Source: Candidatus Rokuibacteriota bacterium (GTDB lineage: Bacteria; Methylomirabilota; Methylomirabilia; Rokubacteriales; CSP1-6). Taken from it: 32,336 bases of DNA. The translations under genes and the position numbers were made by a program. Of this stretch, positions 15,009 through 23,372 are shown one piece after another. Each line of letters opens with the position of its first letter. Positions within the stretch are counted from its first letter, which is position 1. Below the pieces are notes generated by a model. It saw only the letters and a program-made list of their open reading frames with translations. It was not told where the DNA came from and made no database searches. The stretch covers positions 1-32,336 of the forward strand of contig JACQWB010000190.1 in assembly GCA_016209385.1 (NCBI GenBank), given 5' to 3'.

Positions 15009-17743
15009 GCCCGTTCTCCCGGACCGGTCGGCTCCTCCATCACCTGGTTTGCGTGTCCGCGAGGCGCCCGATCCTGACAGTTGTCTTCTCGCTGACGCTG
15101 GCCGCCGTCGCGCTCCTGTACACCGTCCACGCGCTCACATTCCAAACGTCGAACCTCCGCCTCCTCCCTCCGGGGCAGCGCTACGCCACGCTGTTCGCCG
15201 AGTACGTCCAGGATTTTGGCGAGCTGAACGACATCGTCATCGCGGTCGAGGCGCAGAGCCCCGAAGAAGCCAAGGCCTACGCCGCCCGCCTGGTGCGCGA
15301 GCTGAAGAAAAGCCCCCTGAAGTTCAAGCGGGTGACGTACCGCATCGATCCCAAGCACTTCGAGGGGCAAGCCCTCCTCTACCTGTCCGTACCCGAGCTG
15401 GCTGAGATTCGCGACAGGATCTTCGACCACCAGCAGTTCATTGAGGCCTACGCCGCCCACCCCACGCTGGACGAGCTCCTCGAGGGGATCAACCGGCAGC
15501 TCGCGGCGAGCTTCCTGTCGCACTTCTTCGACCTGGGGCTCCAAGATAGCGGGCCGGGGGACCTCCGCTTCCTCGACGAGCTGCTCGTCCAGCTCGGGAG
15601 CCGCATAGACGGCCCCGCCCCTTACCATTCCCCCTGGGGCACGATCTTCTCCTTTGGCGCGGCCGAGGAAGCCGACTCGGGCTATTTCCTCTCCGACGAC
15701 AAGCGCCTTCTGTTCATGCTCGTGGAGCAGACGAGGGAGGAGGGGAACTTTACGGACAACGGGGAGAGGATCGAGGTCATCCGAGCCGCGATCGCCCGCC
15801 TTCGCGACGAGTTTCCACGCGTCCAGGCCGGCGTCACGGGGTCGCCGGCCCTCTCGAACGACGAGATGATTACCGCCTTCCGCGACAGCAGAGTCGCCAC
15901 GCTCCTGGCCTTCGCCCTCACTCTCGGCCTGGTGCTCCTCATGTTCTGGCGGGTAGGCAAGCCGTTGCTGATGCTGGCCGCCCTGGCCGTGAGCCTGGCC
16001 TGGTCGCTCGGGATCATCACGCTGACGGTTGGCCACCTGACCATCTTCTCGGTGATGTTCATCTCCCTGATGGTGGGGATCGGGATCGACTACGGCATCT
16101 ACTTCCTGTTTCGCTACGAGGAGGAAATCCTGCTGGGGCGGAACCTCCGGGAGGCGCTCGAGCTGACTGCCGCGCGCAGCGGGCCGGGGATCCTCCTGGG
16201 CGCGCTCACCGCCGCCGGAACATTCGCCGTGCTGATGTTCACCGAGTTCCGGGGGATCCAGGAGTTCGGCTTCGTCTCCGGCACGGCCATCGTGATGGCG
16301 TTCGTGAGCATGCTGACTTTCTTCCCCGCTCTCCTGGTGCTGGTGGATCGACGCCACGCCAGCCGACCGCGGGGGAGCGTGCCCCGCCCCCACGAGCTGG
16401 AAAGGGTCCGCGTGCCGGCGCTCGAATGGCTCACGCGCTACCCCAAGACGATCCTGCTGGCAGCAGGGCTGCTGACCACCTTCGCGCTCTGGGGAGCCCG
16501 CACCGTGGGCTTTGACTATAACCTCTTGAACCTCCAGGCCAAAGGCACCGAGTCCGTACGCTGGGAGAAGAAAATTCTGGCCGATGCGGGCCGATCCGGA
16601 TTCACCGCCCTGGCCACCGCGGAGACTCTCGATGAGCTTCGCCGGAAGCACGAGGCGTTCGACCGGCTTGCTTCGGTCTCCGAGGTGGACAGCGTGCTGA
16701 GGCTGATCCCCGAGCGCCCGGTTGAGAAGATCCGGATCATCCGGGACTTCGCCCCGCTCGTGGCTCCGGTGCGGCTCGGGATCGCCACGACGCTGGACCT
16801 GAACCAGGTCCGCGAGACACTCAAGACCCTCAAACGGCGCTTCGACCTGGCGGTCGCCGAGGCGGGACCTGAAGGCCCCGGGAAACAGATCGGGTCACTG
16901 CGATCCCGGGTCGGCACTATCCTTGAGAAGCTCGACGGCGAGGATCCCGAGATCATCCGCTCGTCGCTGAACCAGTTCCAGGCTCAGCTCTACAAGGACT
17001 TCGCCAAGAAGGTCCACGACTTCCAGCGGAACCTGCAGCCGCGGCCGGTCACGATCGGGAACGTGCCCGAGGAGCTGAGGCGGAAGTTCATCGGCAAGAG
17101 TGGGCGCTTCCTGCTTCGGATCCACCCCAATGTGGATATCTGGGAGCGCGATGGCGCTGAGCGATTCGTAACGGAAGTCCGGTCGGTGGATCGCGACGTG
17201 ACCGGATCTCCCGTGATCACGTACGAGGCGATCCGGTTCATGGAGAAGGCCTACTTCCAGGGCGCCATCTACGCCTTCATCCTGGTCTCGGCCTTGGCGG
17301 CGTTGATGCTCCGGCGCCTCCGGGAGACCGCCCTGGCGCTCACGCCACTCCTGCTGGGCACCCTCTGGGCGGTGGGATTGATGCAGGTCTTCGGCCTGGA
17401 GTTCAACCTGGCCAACGTCTGGGCGCTCCCGCTCATCATCGGGACGGCGGCCGAGTACGGGCTGAACGTGGTCGTCCGCTACATGGAGGGGCGGGCCCAG
17501 GATGGCCCGCTGCTGGCTCGGAGCACGGTGATGGCGGTCACCCTCAACGGCCTGACGACCATCGGCGGGTTCGGGAGCCTCATGGTAGCCCAGCACCAGG
17601 GGATCTGGAGCCTCGGGCTCCTGCTCACCCTCGGAGCGACCACGAGTCTGGTCTCCTCCCTCATCGTGCTGCCGGCGCTGATCCGCCTCCTCGACCGGGC
17701 GGCCATCCATGAGGCCCGCGCCATCGCCGCGTCAGCAGCCTGA
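15005..17743 (+). CDS. hpnN: RND/MMPL-family lipid exporter, HpnN-like
   Basis: The 912-aa inner-membrane protein has the duplicated MMPL/RND layout: one span near residues 20-40, a periplasmic domain to about 295, five spans to about 450, then the same pattern again from about 475. The fourth-helix motifs are visible in both halves: GIGIDYGIYFLFRYEE in the first and GTAAEYGLNVVVRYMEG in the second. Length and architecture match HpnN, the exporter thought to move hopanoids towards the outer membrane. The neighbouring hpnR (convergent, about 160 nt away) supports that role. Other MMPL lipid exporters share the fold, so the hopanoid cargo is inferred. Confidence 0.8.
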   Translation: MSPFSRTGRLLHHLVCVSARRPILTVVFSLTLAAVALLYTVHALTFQTSNLRLLPPGQRYATLFAEYVQDFGELNDIVIAVEAQSPEEAKAYAARLVRELKKSPLKFKRVTYRIDPKHFEGQALLYLSVPELAEIRDRIFDHQQFIEAYAAHPTLDELLEGINRQLAASFLSHFFDLGLQDSGPGDLRFLDELLVQLGSRIDGPAPYHSPWGTIFSFGAAEEADSGYFLSDDKRLLFMLVEQTREEGNFTDNGERIEVIRAAIARLRDEFPRVQAGVTGSPALSNDEMITAFRDSRVATLLAFALTLGLVLLMFWRVGKPLLMLAALAVSLAWSLGIITLTVGHLTIFSVMFISLMVGIGIDYGIYFLFRYEEEILLGRNLREALELTAARSGPGILLGALTAAGTFAVLMFTEFRGIQEFGFVSGTAIVMAFVSMLTFFPALLVLVDRRHASRPRGSVPRPHELERVRVPALEWLTRYPKTILLAAGLLTTFALWGARTVGFDYNLLNLQAKGTESVRWEKKILADAGRSGFTALATAETLDELRRKHEAFDRLASVSEVDSVLRLIPERPVEKIRIIRDFAPLVAPVRLGIATTLDLNQVRETLKTLKRRFDLAVAEAGPEGPGKQIGSLRSRVGTILEKLDGEDPEIIRSSLNQFQAQLYKDFAKKVHDFQRNLQPRPVTIGNVPEELRRKFIGKSGRFLLRIHPNVDIWERDGAERFVTEVRSVDRDVTGSPVITYEAIRFMEKAYFQGAIYAFILVSALAALMLRRLRETALALTPLLLGTLWAVGLMQVFGLEFNLANVWALPLIIGTAAEYGLNVVVRYMEGRAQDGPLLARSTVMAVTLNGLTTIGGFGSLMVAQHQGIWSLGLLLTLGATTSLVSSLIVLPALIRLLDRAAIHEARAIAASAA

Positions 17744-17789
17744 CCTTCGTTCCGCGCCAGGCGCCCCAAGCCGCCCGAGCCTAGGACAA

Positions 17790-17818
17790 TCGGAGGGGGC
17801 CTCGACGGCCCCCTCCGA
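17790..17818. terminator. 12-bp hairpin between convergent hpnN-like gene and hpnR
   Basis: TCGGAGGGGGCC and GGCCCCCTCCGA form a perfect 12-bp stem around a 5-nt TCGAC loop, 46 nt after the RND stop and about 87 nt after the hpnR stop on the other strand. No U-tract follows on either strand. Position and strength suggest a bidirectional terminator or RNA 3'-end stabiliser. Confidence 0.5.
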
Positions 17819-17905
17819 GGCCTCCCCCAGGAATCGGCCGCGCGGGCCGGGTACCCGCGCCGAAGGCGTAGGTGCGCGCTCGAAGGGCATTACTCCGACA
17901 CGCTT

Positions 17906-19399
17906 CTAGGTGTGGGCGCCAGCCCGTTGGGCCCCGAGGGGGACGTGGACGTAAAGCTCGGCAGGCTGCGGCCTGGGCGTGGCGAGCGGAGGCGGCCGCA
18001 TCGGGTACTTGATTTCCCTGAAGTGATCCGCGTATTGCCGCTCCGGGTTATAGACGGTGCCGAACTTCCAGAGCATCCGGACGAAGTTCGTCTGGCCGTG
18101 GAGGAGAAGCCGGAGGGCGGATGTCGCTGTGCGCCGAAGCGCGGCAACGCCGAGGTGCTTGCGGTTCAGCACCGCCTGCGTCTTGACCAGCTCCTCGTAG
18201 AAGCGCCGGAGCGGCAGCCGGGTGGGCAGGACAGCGTGCTGGACGTCGAAGAGCCGGTAATCGAGCGTGGTGAGCTTCCGCGCCTCGGTGCGCCAGGTCT
18301 CGGTTCCCGGATAGGGGGTGTTCACCGTGAGGTGGACGATCTCGGGGACGCTCAGGGCCCACTCCCGGATCGCCGCGAAGCGGCGCTCGTCCCAATCCGG
18401 GTCCGCGATGATGTTGACAGCCACCGTGAGGCCGAGGGCGCGCGCCACCTCCAGGGCCTTGAAGTTCTCGCCCGGCGTGACGCGCTTTCGGTGGAGCTTG
18501 AGGCCTTCCTCGTCGAGGGCCTCGAGCCCCAGGAACATGTAGCGGAGCCCGAGCCGTTTCCAGTAGGCGAAGACCTCCCGGTTCCGGATCAGGACATCGC
18601 ACCGTGTCTCGAGGTAGTACTGCTTCCGGATCTTCCGGCGCTCGATTTCCCGCCCGATGGCGGAGCCGTGCTCGGGCTGGATGAAGGCGACATCATCCAC
18701 GAGGAAGACGTTGGGTTCCTGGATCCGCGCCAGATCCTCGGCGGCGGCCTCCGGGGACAGCTTGCGGTAGCTCCGGCCGTAAAAGGTCCAGGCACTGCAG
18801 AAGGCGCAGTCCCACGGACAGCCGCGCGTGAGCTCGATCGACGCGCACGGGTCGAGGATTCCGATGAAATACTTGCGCCGGCGCCGGGTCAGGTCCCGGG
18901 CGGGAAGATGTCGGTCGAGGCTGTCCAGCAGCGTGGGCGGCGGCCCGGTCCCGTTCAGCGCGACCACGCCCGGGAGCTTCTCGATGCCTCGCCCACCAAC
19001 CGCTTCCAGGAGCCTCGGGGTGATGGCCTCGCCCTCGCCGCGCACCACGCAGTCGAGGGCCCCGCGGGCATGCTCGAGGAGCTCCGGAGTGATGAACGAG
19101 GCGCTGTGCCCGCCCACAAAGACGAAGCAGCGCCGCAGGAGACGCTTTGTCGCTGCGGCCAGGTCGATCACCTCGGGAACGTTCGCGAGGTAGTTCAGCG
19201 AGAAGCCCACCGCGTCCGGCTTGAAGGCGTTGAGTTCGCGGTGGAAGTGATGGTGCCGGAAGATCTGGAGATCGAGCAGTCGCACGTCGTGCCCCGCCGA
19301 GCGGGCGGCCGCCGCCACCCGCTCCAGCCCGAGCGGCTCCAGCCTCAGGTACAGCTCGGAGTACATCAACGGGCTGGGATGCACCAAAAGGAGGCGAAT
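17906..19399 (-). CDS. hpnR: B12-binding radical SAM protein, hopanoid C-3 methylase
   Basis: HpnR adds a methyl group at C-3 of hopanoids using cobalamin and radical SAM chemistry. The protein (497 aa from the start chosen here) has an N-terminal B12-binding-type domain (VHPSPLMYSELYLRLEPLG, GFSLNYLANVPEVIDLA, FVGGHSASF) and a radical SAM core. The cluster motif is CPWDCAFC (Cys 194, 198, 201), after ELTRG. A conventional caller would use TTG 19387, but that lacks a ribosome-binding site and truncates the family N-terminus. ATT 19397-19399 has GGAGG five nt upstream and aligns with the expected M-R-x-L-L-V-H start. The gene follows mlaA paralogue 2 by 54 nt. Confidence 0.87.
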   Translation of the reverse strand: MRLLLVHPSPLMYSELYLRLEPLGLERVAAAARSAGHDVRLLDLQIFRHHHFHRELNAFKPDAVGFSLNYLANVPEVIDLAAATKRLLRRCFVFVGGHSASFITPELLEHARGALDCVVRGEGEAITPRLLEAVGGRGIEKLPGVVALNGTGPPPTLLDSLDRHLPARDLTRRRRKYFIGILDPCASIELTRGCPWDCAFCSAWTFYGRSYRKLSPEAAAEDLARIQEPNVFLVDDVAFIQPEHGSAIGREIERRKIRKQYYLETRCDVLIRNREVFAYWKRLGLRYMFLGLEALDEEGLKLHRKRVTPGENFKALEVARALGLTVAVNIIADPDWDERRFAAIREWALSVPEIVHLTVNTPYPGTETWRTEARKLTTLDYRLFDVQHAVLPTRLPLRRFYEELVKTQAVLNRKHLGVAALRRTATSALRLLLHGQTNFVRMLWKFGTVYNPERQYADHFREIKYPMRPPPLATPRPQPAELYVHVPLGAQRAGAHT

Positions 19400-19453
19400 C
19401 GTTTCCTCCGCGATTGTTTCGAAATCTCTCGCGTGGGAGCCCGTCCGCTCCCG

Positions 19454-20572
19454 TCAGGGCTGGCGGAACAACTGCTCCTTGACGGCGTCCCTGATGACTC
19501 TGTCCCGGCGCTGGAGGTACGCGTTCCGCACGGCGCTATAGAGGTCGAGGACGGTCTCTTCGACGGTCTCAAACAGCTCCAGGTTGAACGCCCGGTCGTT
19601 GATGCGGTCCGCTGCCGGGATAGCCAGCAGCGCCGCGGTCGGGAAGATGACGTAGTTGAACGGATCGAGCGCCCCATCAATGGCGAGGCCGATTCCGTCG
19701 CGGACCGTGAGGGGGGGCAAGAAGGGCAGGTTCAGGTACGGCCCGGGCCCCACGCCGTAGACTCCGAAGGTCTGCCCGGTGTCCGCGTCCTTCTTTTCGA
19801 TGCCCAGGGGCTTCGCGACGTCAAACAGCCCGCCGATCCCGAACGTGCTATTGACGAGAAACCGTGCCAGTTCCAGGCCGGCAGCTTCGAGTCGGAGCTG
19901 GAAGAGCTTGTTCACGAAGCGGCGCGGCATGCCGAGGTTATCGACCGCATCTTTCAGGCTCCGCTGCACGCGGTCGGGCAGGATCTTGTCCCACGCCTTT
20001 GCCACCGGCTTCACGACGAACTGATCGAGCTTCCGATTAAAAGTGAACATGGCTTCGTTGAAGGGCTCCCACGGGTCGTATTCCTCGATGAATTCTTCCC
20101 GCCGAAGCTCCAGTGAGGCCTTCATGACTCCTGCGGCGTCCGAGCCGGGGTCCGTGCTGGCAAGGCGAACAGCGTGCCGGAGCATCTCCGCGTCGGCGAC
20201 CCTGTCGGTCTCGGTGTCGAACAGGCCGCGGGTGGTGAGGCTCAACCCTTCCAGGCGGACGTCGATGGCGGGTGCGATCGAGGCGTGGGAGAGGCTTGGG
20301 AAGGACGCGTCTAAGAAGGCTTCGGCGTGGTTCGGCCGCCCGGTAGCCGGGCCACGCTCCTCGTCAGCGAAGACGGCGGTCAGGGGCCGGAGGAGGTCGG
20401 CGGTGACCGGCCCCGCCGCTGAAGCCTCGACCGCATAACCGGGCTGGGGTTTGCGGAGGACACCGTCGTCTAACTCCACGGCTGCACCGGCCACCCCGGC
20501 TATGCTCGCGACCAGAGCGGCGACAACCACTGCGACCATCCGCGCCGGTGACCCGCTGGGCGCGCGTGTCAT
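19454..20572 (-). CDS. mlaA: MlaA/VacJ family protein, paralogue 2 with N-terminal extension
   Basis: The 372-aa protein contains the full MlaA core from about residue 145 (EEYDPWEPFNEAMFTFNRKL through the GPGPYLNLP and DPFNY blocks to the C-terminus). It is closely related to paralogue 1. Between the signal-like segment (residues about 10-30, ending VAGAA) and the core lies an extra region of about 115 residues with no recognisable domain. No cysteine is present, so it cannot be a conventional lipoprotein. ATG 20570-20572 has AAGGAGGAG directly upstream. It lies between the P450 and hpnR in the same orientation, linking lipid transport with hopanoid modification. Confidence 0.87.
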   Translation of the reverse strand: MTRAPSGSPARMVAVVVAALVASIAGVAGAAVELDDGVLRKPQPGYAVEASAAGPVTADLLRPLTAVFADEERGPATGRPNHAEAFLDASFPSLSHASIAPAIDVRLEGLSLTTRGLFDTETDRVADAEMLRHAVRLASTDPGSDAAGVMKASLELRREEFIEEYDPWEPFNEAMFTFNRKLDQFVVKPVAKAWDKILPDRVQRSLKDAVDNLGMPRRFVNKLFQLRLEAAGLELARFLVNSTFGIGGLFDVAKPLGIEKKDADTGQTFGVYGVGPGPYLNLPFLPPLTVRDGIGLAIDGALDPFNYVIFPTAALLAIPAADRINDRAFNLELFETVEETVLDLYSAVRNAYLQRRDRVIRDAVKEQLFRQP

Positions 20573-20582
20573 GGTCTCCTCC

Positions 20583-20601
20583 TTTCCGTCATAGACGGAA
20601 A
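20583..20601. promoter_or_regulatory. perfect inverted repeat upstream of mlaA paralogue 2
   Basis: TTTCCGTC - ATA - GACGGAAA is a perfect 8-bp inverted repeat with a 3-nt centre. It ends 10 nt before the ATG and overlaps the approach to the ribosome-binding site. It could be a repressor operator or a small hairpin hiding the site. The protein bound, if any, is unknown. Confidence 0.35.
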
Positions 20602-20698
20602 TATCAAAGGCGTTCTCGGGCTCCATGGCCCGGCGAAGGCCAACCCCGCGCTGAGGGCAACCTCCGTCCTCGAACCCTCCCCCGGCCCCACGGTGCGT

Positions 20699-22114
20699 TC
20701 AGCGGCCGCCCCCGACCCGATCGCCCACATTCCGGTGACTCGGGGCGTTTCGATGGAGAATCGCAGGGACGCCGGGACGCGGGCGGAGCGTCAGGCCCGG
20801 ATCGAGGTCGACGCGACTACCCGGGACGAGCGTGAAGTGGTAGCGCTGCGCCACCATCGCGACGACCAGCTGCATTTCGACTAATGCGAACCCGCTGCCG
20901 ATGCAGCTGCGCGGTCCGCCACCGAACGGAAAGTAGGCGAAACGCGGACGGTCCGCTGATCGCTCGGGGGTAAAGCGCTCGGGATCGAACCTGTCCGGAT
21001 CGTCCCAGAAGCCGGGATGGCGGTGCGTCACGAAGGGGCTGAGTAGGACGATGGCGTTCGCCGCGATGCGATACCCGCCGATCTCGTCGCCGTCGAGGGG
21101 CATCCGCGCGGTCACCCAGGTAGGCGGGTAGAGCCTCAGGACTTCCTCGATCAGCATGCGCGTATACTGCAGGGCGGAGACATCCTCCGCACCCGGGGAA
21201 CGCCCGTCGAGAACCGCGCGGAGCTCTCGCTGGAGCTCCTGTCCCGCCCCCGGGTTCTCGGACAGGACGTACCAGACCCAGGCCAGGGCGCTTGCCGTGG
21301 TCGTCTGCCCGGCGACGAGGAGCGCCTTGAGCTCGTCGTGGAGTTCTGCATCGCTCATCCGTTCACCGCTGTCCGCGTCGCGCACTTCCAGCAGCCAGGA
21401 AAAGAGAGTCCCCGGAGAGGCTCCCTCGCGGCGAGCTTGGTCGATCGTGCCTGACAGGAACGCGTCGAGCGCCCGCAGCGCACGTCGGAGTCGACGGTTG
21501 CCTCGCGTGAGGACGTCGAGCCAACCGAGAGGACTCCACAACCGTCGGTTGGCGTACTCCAACGCGATGCCCAGCGCTTGGGCGACGGTTCGAGCCTCGG
21601 CGGCAGCGACATCGCCGAACAGCACCCGGAGGATGATCGCGCGCGTCAAGTCCGTCATCTCGCTCAGAAGGTCGAGCGGCTCGTTTCGCTCGGCGATGCG
21701 CTGCCAGCGGTCCAGCATCGCGGCAGTGGCCTCGGTGACGATGGGCACGGAGGCCGTGAGCCGCCTGGGCTGGAAGGCGGGCCGCATCAGCTGGCGCTGG
21801 CGGCGCCAGCGGTCGCCGTCAACGGTGGTGAGGCTGTCGCCGAAGAGCGGCCTCACGCGTGAGGCTGGCGGACTCTTGCAATAGGCGCCGTGGTTATCCT
21901 GCAGCACGTGCTTGACGTGGTCGGGATGGCTGAGGAGATACACGCGTCGGACGCCGAATCGCATCGAGACGACGTCGCCGTACCGCCGCGCGCTCTCGAG
22001 GAAAAACCGGAGCGGGTCCTTCCGGGCCGTGGGGAACACCCCGACAAGCGGATACCCGCGTGGCCCGGGCGGGGCTTTGGAGTGAAAACGAACCGGACGG
22101 AGCCCCAGAATCAC
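20699..22114 (-). CDS. cytochrome P450 monooxygenase
   Basis: The 471-aa haem enzyme resembles the soluble P450s with CYP4/CYP102-like features. It shows PPGPRGYPLVG at the N-terminus, WRRQRQLMRPAF in helix C, ExxR (E324-R327, EEVLRLYPP), and the haem loop FPFGGGPRSCIG with Cys404. The I-helix motif that normally reads AGxE/DTT is AGQTTT (268-273), so the acid is missing. The GTG start has GAGG only 2 nt upstream, so initiation is uncertain. It follows hpnA by 54 nt in the same orientation, inside a run of hopanoid and Mla genes; a hopanoid or other terpenoid/lipid substrate is inferred from that. Confidence 0.92.
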   Translation of the reverse strand: MILGLRPVRFHSKAPPGPRGYPLVGVFPTARKDPLRFFLESARRYGDVVSMRFGVRRVYLLSHPDHVKHVLQDNHGAYCKSPPASRVRPLFGDSLTTVDGDRWRRQRQLMRPAFQPRRLTASVPIVTEATAAMLDRWQRIAERNEPLDLLSEMTDLTRAIILRVLFGDVAAAEARTVAQALGIALEYANRRLWSPLGWLDVLTRGNRRLRRALRALDAFLSGTIDQARREGASPGTLFSWLLEVRDADSGERMSDAELHDELKALLVAGQTTTASALAWVWYVLSENPGAGQELQRELRAVLDGRSPGAEDVSALQYTRMLIEEVLRLYPPTWVTARMPLDGDEIGGYRIAANAIVLLSPFVTHRHPGFWDDPDRFDPERFTPERSADRPRFAYFPFGGGPRSCIGSGFALVEMQLVVAMVAQRYHFTLVPGSRVDLDPGLTLRPRPGVPAILHRNAPSHRNVGDRVGGGR

Positions 22115-22168
22115 TTCCTCACGCCCGTCCTGGAGGCCGTGCGCGCCGGCCGCGGGTCGCCCGTGCCG

Positions 22169-23206
22169 TCATCGGGCGACCGCCGCGCGGTCGTTCACAT
22201 TCTTCCTGTACGCCGGAGGTGGGGAGACGTAGCCGTGTTCGACGAACCACGCCACCGCGTCTCTGAGCGCCAGCTCGACCGGCGTCTGGGGGAGACCGAG
22301 CTCTCTTACCGCCTTTTCGGTGCTGAAGTACATGTGCTTCCGGGCCATCCGCACGCCGGTGAGCGGAACGCGCGGCGGCTTCCCGGTCACGCGGGCCATG
22401 CCTTCCATGGCGAGCGCCACGAGCCAGATCAGGGCGTACGGGACTCGAAAGCGGGGGGCGGGCAGCCCGGTGATTTGCGCGAGCAGCTCGAAGATCTCGG
22501 TCAGCGAGTAGTTCCGGTTGCCGAGAATGTACTTCTCTCCCACGCGTCCCTTCCGGGCGGCCAGGATGTGTCCTCGAGCGACGTCCGCCGCATGGACGAG
22601 GTTGAGGCCGGTGTCGAGCGTTCCGAACATTCGCCCCTTGAGGAAGTCCAAGACCATCTGGCCCGTTGGCGTGGGTTTCACGTCCCACGGCCCAATCGGG
22701 TTTGTCGGGTTCACGATCACGATGGGGAGGCCCCGAGCTGCATACTCCTCGGCCGCCCGCTCCGCCAGGAACTTCGAGCGCTTGTAATCACCGATCATGT
22801 CCTGAAGGCTGACCGGCGTGGCTTCCGTGCCGGGCCGGCCATCTTTCGGGATCCCCAGCGTGCCACAGCTCGAGGTGTAGACCACTCGCTCGACTCCGGC
22901 CCGCGCACACGCTTCCAGAACGCTGCGGGTGCCTTCGACGTTGGTGCGGTAGAGCACGCTTGGATCCGGTGCCCAGAGCCGGTAGTCGGCCGCGACGTGA
23001 AAAACCAGGCGGCAGCCGGCGACCGGCCGCCCCAGGGAGTCCGGTTCCACGAGGTCGCCGTAGACCACCTCCACAGGACATCCCGTTAACGCTTTCCGGG
23101 TGCTCGTCGGACGCACCAGGACCCGCACGCGGTACCCATCAGCGAGAAGGGCCCGTACGAGATTCGCCCCCACGAAGCCAGTAGCGCCGGTGACCAGGAC
23201 ATCCAT
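22169..23206 (-). CDS. hpnA: hopanoid-associated sugar epimerase/dehydratase-type protein
   Basis: This 345-aa short-chain dehydrogenase of the extended, NAD-dependent type acts in the cytosol. The Rossmann motif GATGFVG is at residues 7-13 and the catalytic Y141-x3-K145 (DYKRSK) is present. The ADYRLWAPDP segment and GLNLVHAADVARGHILA match the HpnA subfamily, which accompanies hopanoid biosynthesis genes. HpnA is involved in side-chain formation on hopanoids (adenosylhopane/bacteriohopanetetrol pathway context), though its exact reaction is not fully settled. The ATG is preceded by GAGGAG at 8 nt. The gene starts just after a remnant of an mlaA gene and is followed by the P450. Confidence 0.85.
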   Translation of the reverse strand: MDVLVTGATGFVGANLVRALLADGYRVRVLVRPTSTRKALTGCPVEVVYGDLVEPDSLGRPVAGCRLVFHVAADYRLWAPDPSVLYRTNVEGTRSVLEACARAGVERVVYTSSCGTLGIPKDGRPGTEATPVSLQDMIGDYKRSKFLAERAAEEYAARGLPIVIVNPTNPIGPWDVKPTPTGQMVLDFLKGRMFGTLDTGLNLVHAADVARGHILAARKGRVGEKYILGNRNYSLTEIFELLAQITGLPAPRFRVPYALIWLVALAMEGMARVTGKPPRVPLTGVRMARKHMYFSTEKAVRELGLPQTPVELALRDAVAWFVEHGYVSPPPAYRKNVNDRAAVAR

Positions 23207-23245
23207 CGCCTTTGCTCCTCGGAATGGCTCGCCCGCCTTGCTGGA

Positions 23246-23338
23246 GGGCCCGGGGCCCGCGCCATAGGCGCCAAAGGTCTGCCCGGTGTCCGCATCGGTC
23301 TTCTCGATGCCAGTCTCCTTTGCGACGTCGAAGAAGCC
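23246..23338 (-). pseudogene. remnant of a third mlaA gene
   Basis: This 93-nt stretch translates on the minus strand as GFFDVAKETGIEKTDADTGQ, then TFGAYGAGPGP. It aligns without gaps to the internal GLFDVAK...GIEKKDADTGQ...GVYGVGPGP part of paralogue 2. No MlaA-like sequence is seen on either side: upstream is the mlaC stop region and downstream is hpnA. It is therefore the relic of an mlaA gene that once followed mlaC directly, with both ends deleted. Confidence 0.75.
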
Positions 23339-23372
23339 GGGGCCGGGCTGGACAAGCTGACCGCTACAAGGC

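Noticed and set aside
14810-16651. 613-codon open frame on the minus strand
   Set aside because: Antisense of the RND exporter gene; no recognisable domain and strongly biased composition.
17912-20116. 734-codon open frame on the plus strand
   Set aside because: It is the antisense shadow of hpnR and mlaA paralogue 2, which have clear family motifs; the composition (His/Arg/Pro/Glu-rich) is typical of GC-rich antisense frames.
20582-20625. GAACGC...GTCTATG as a fourth copy of the bipartite motif upstream of mlaA paralogue 2
   Set aside because: The spacing (about 15 nt) and the right-hand element differ from the other three copies, and the bases overlap the palindrome.
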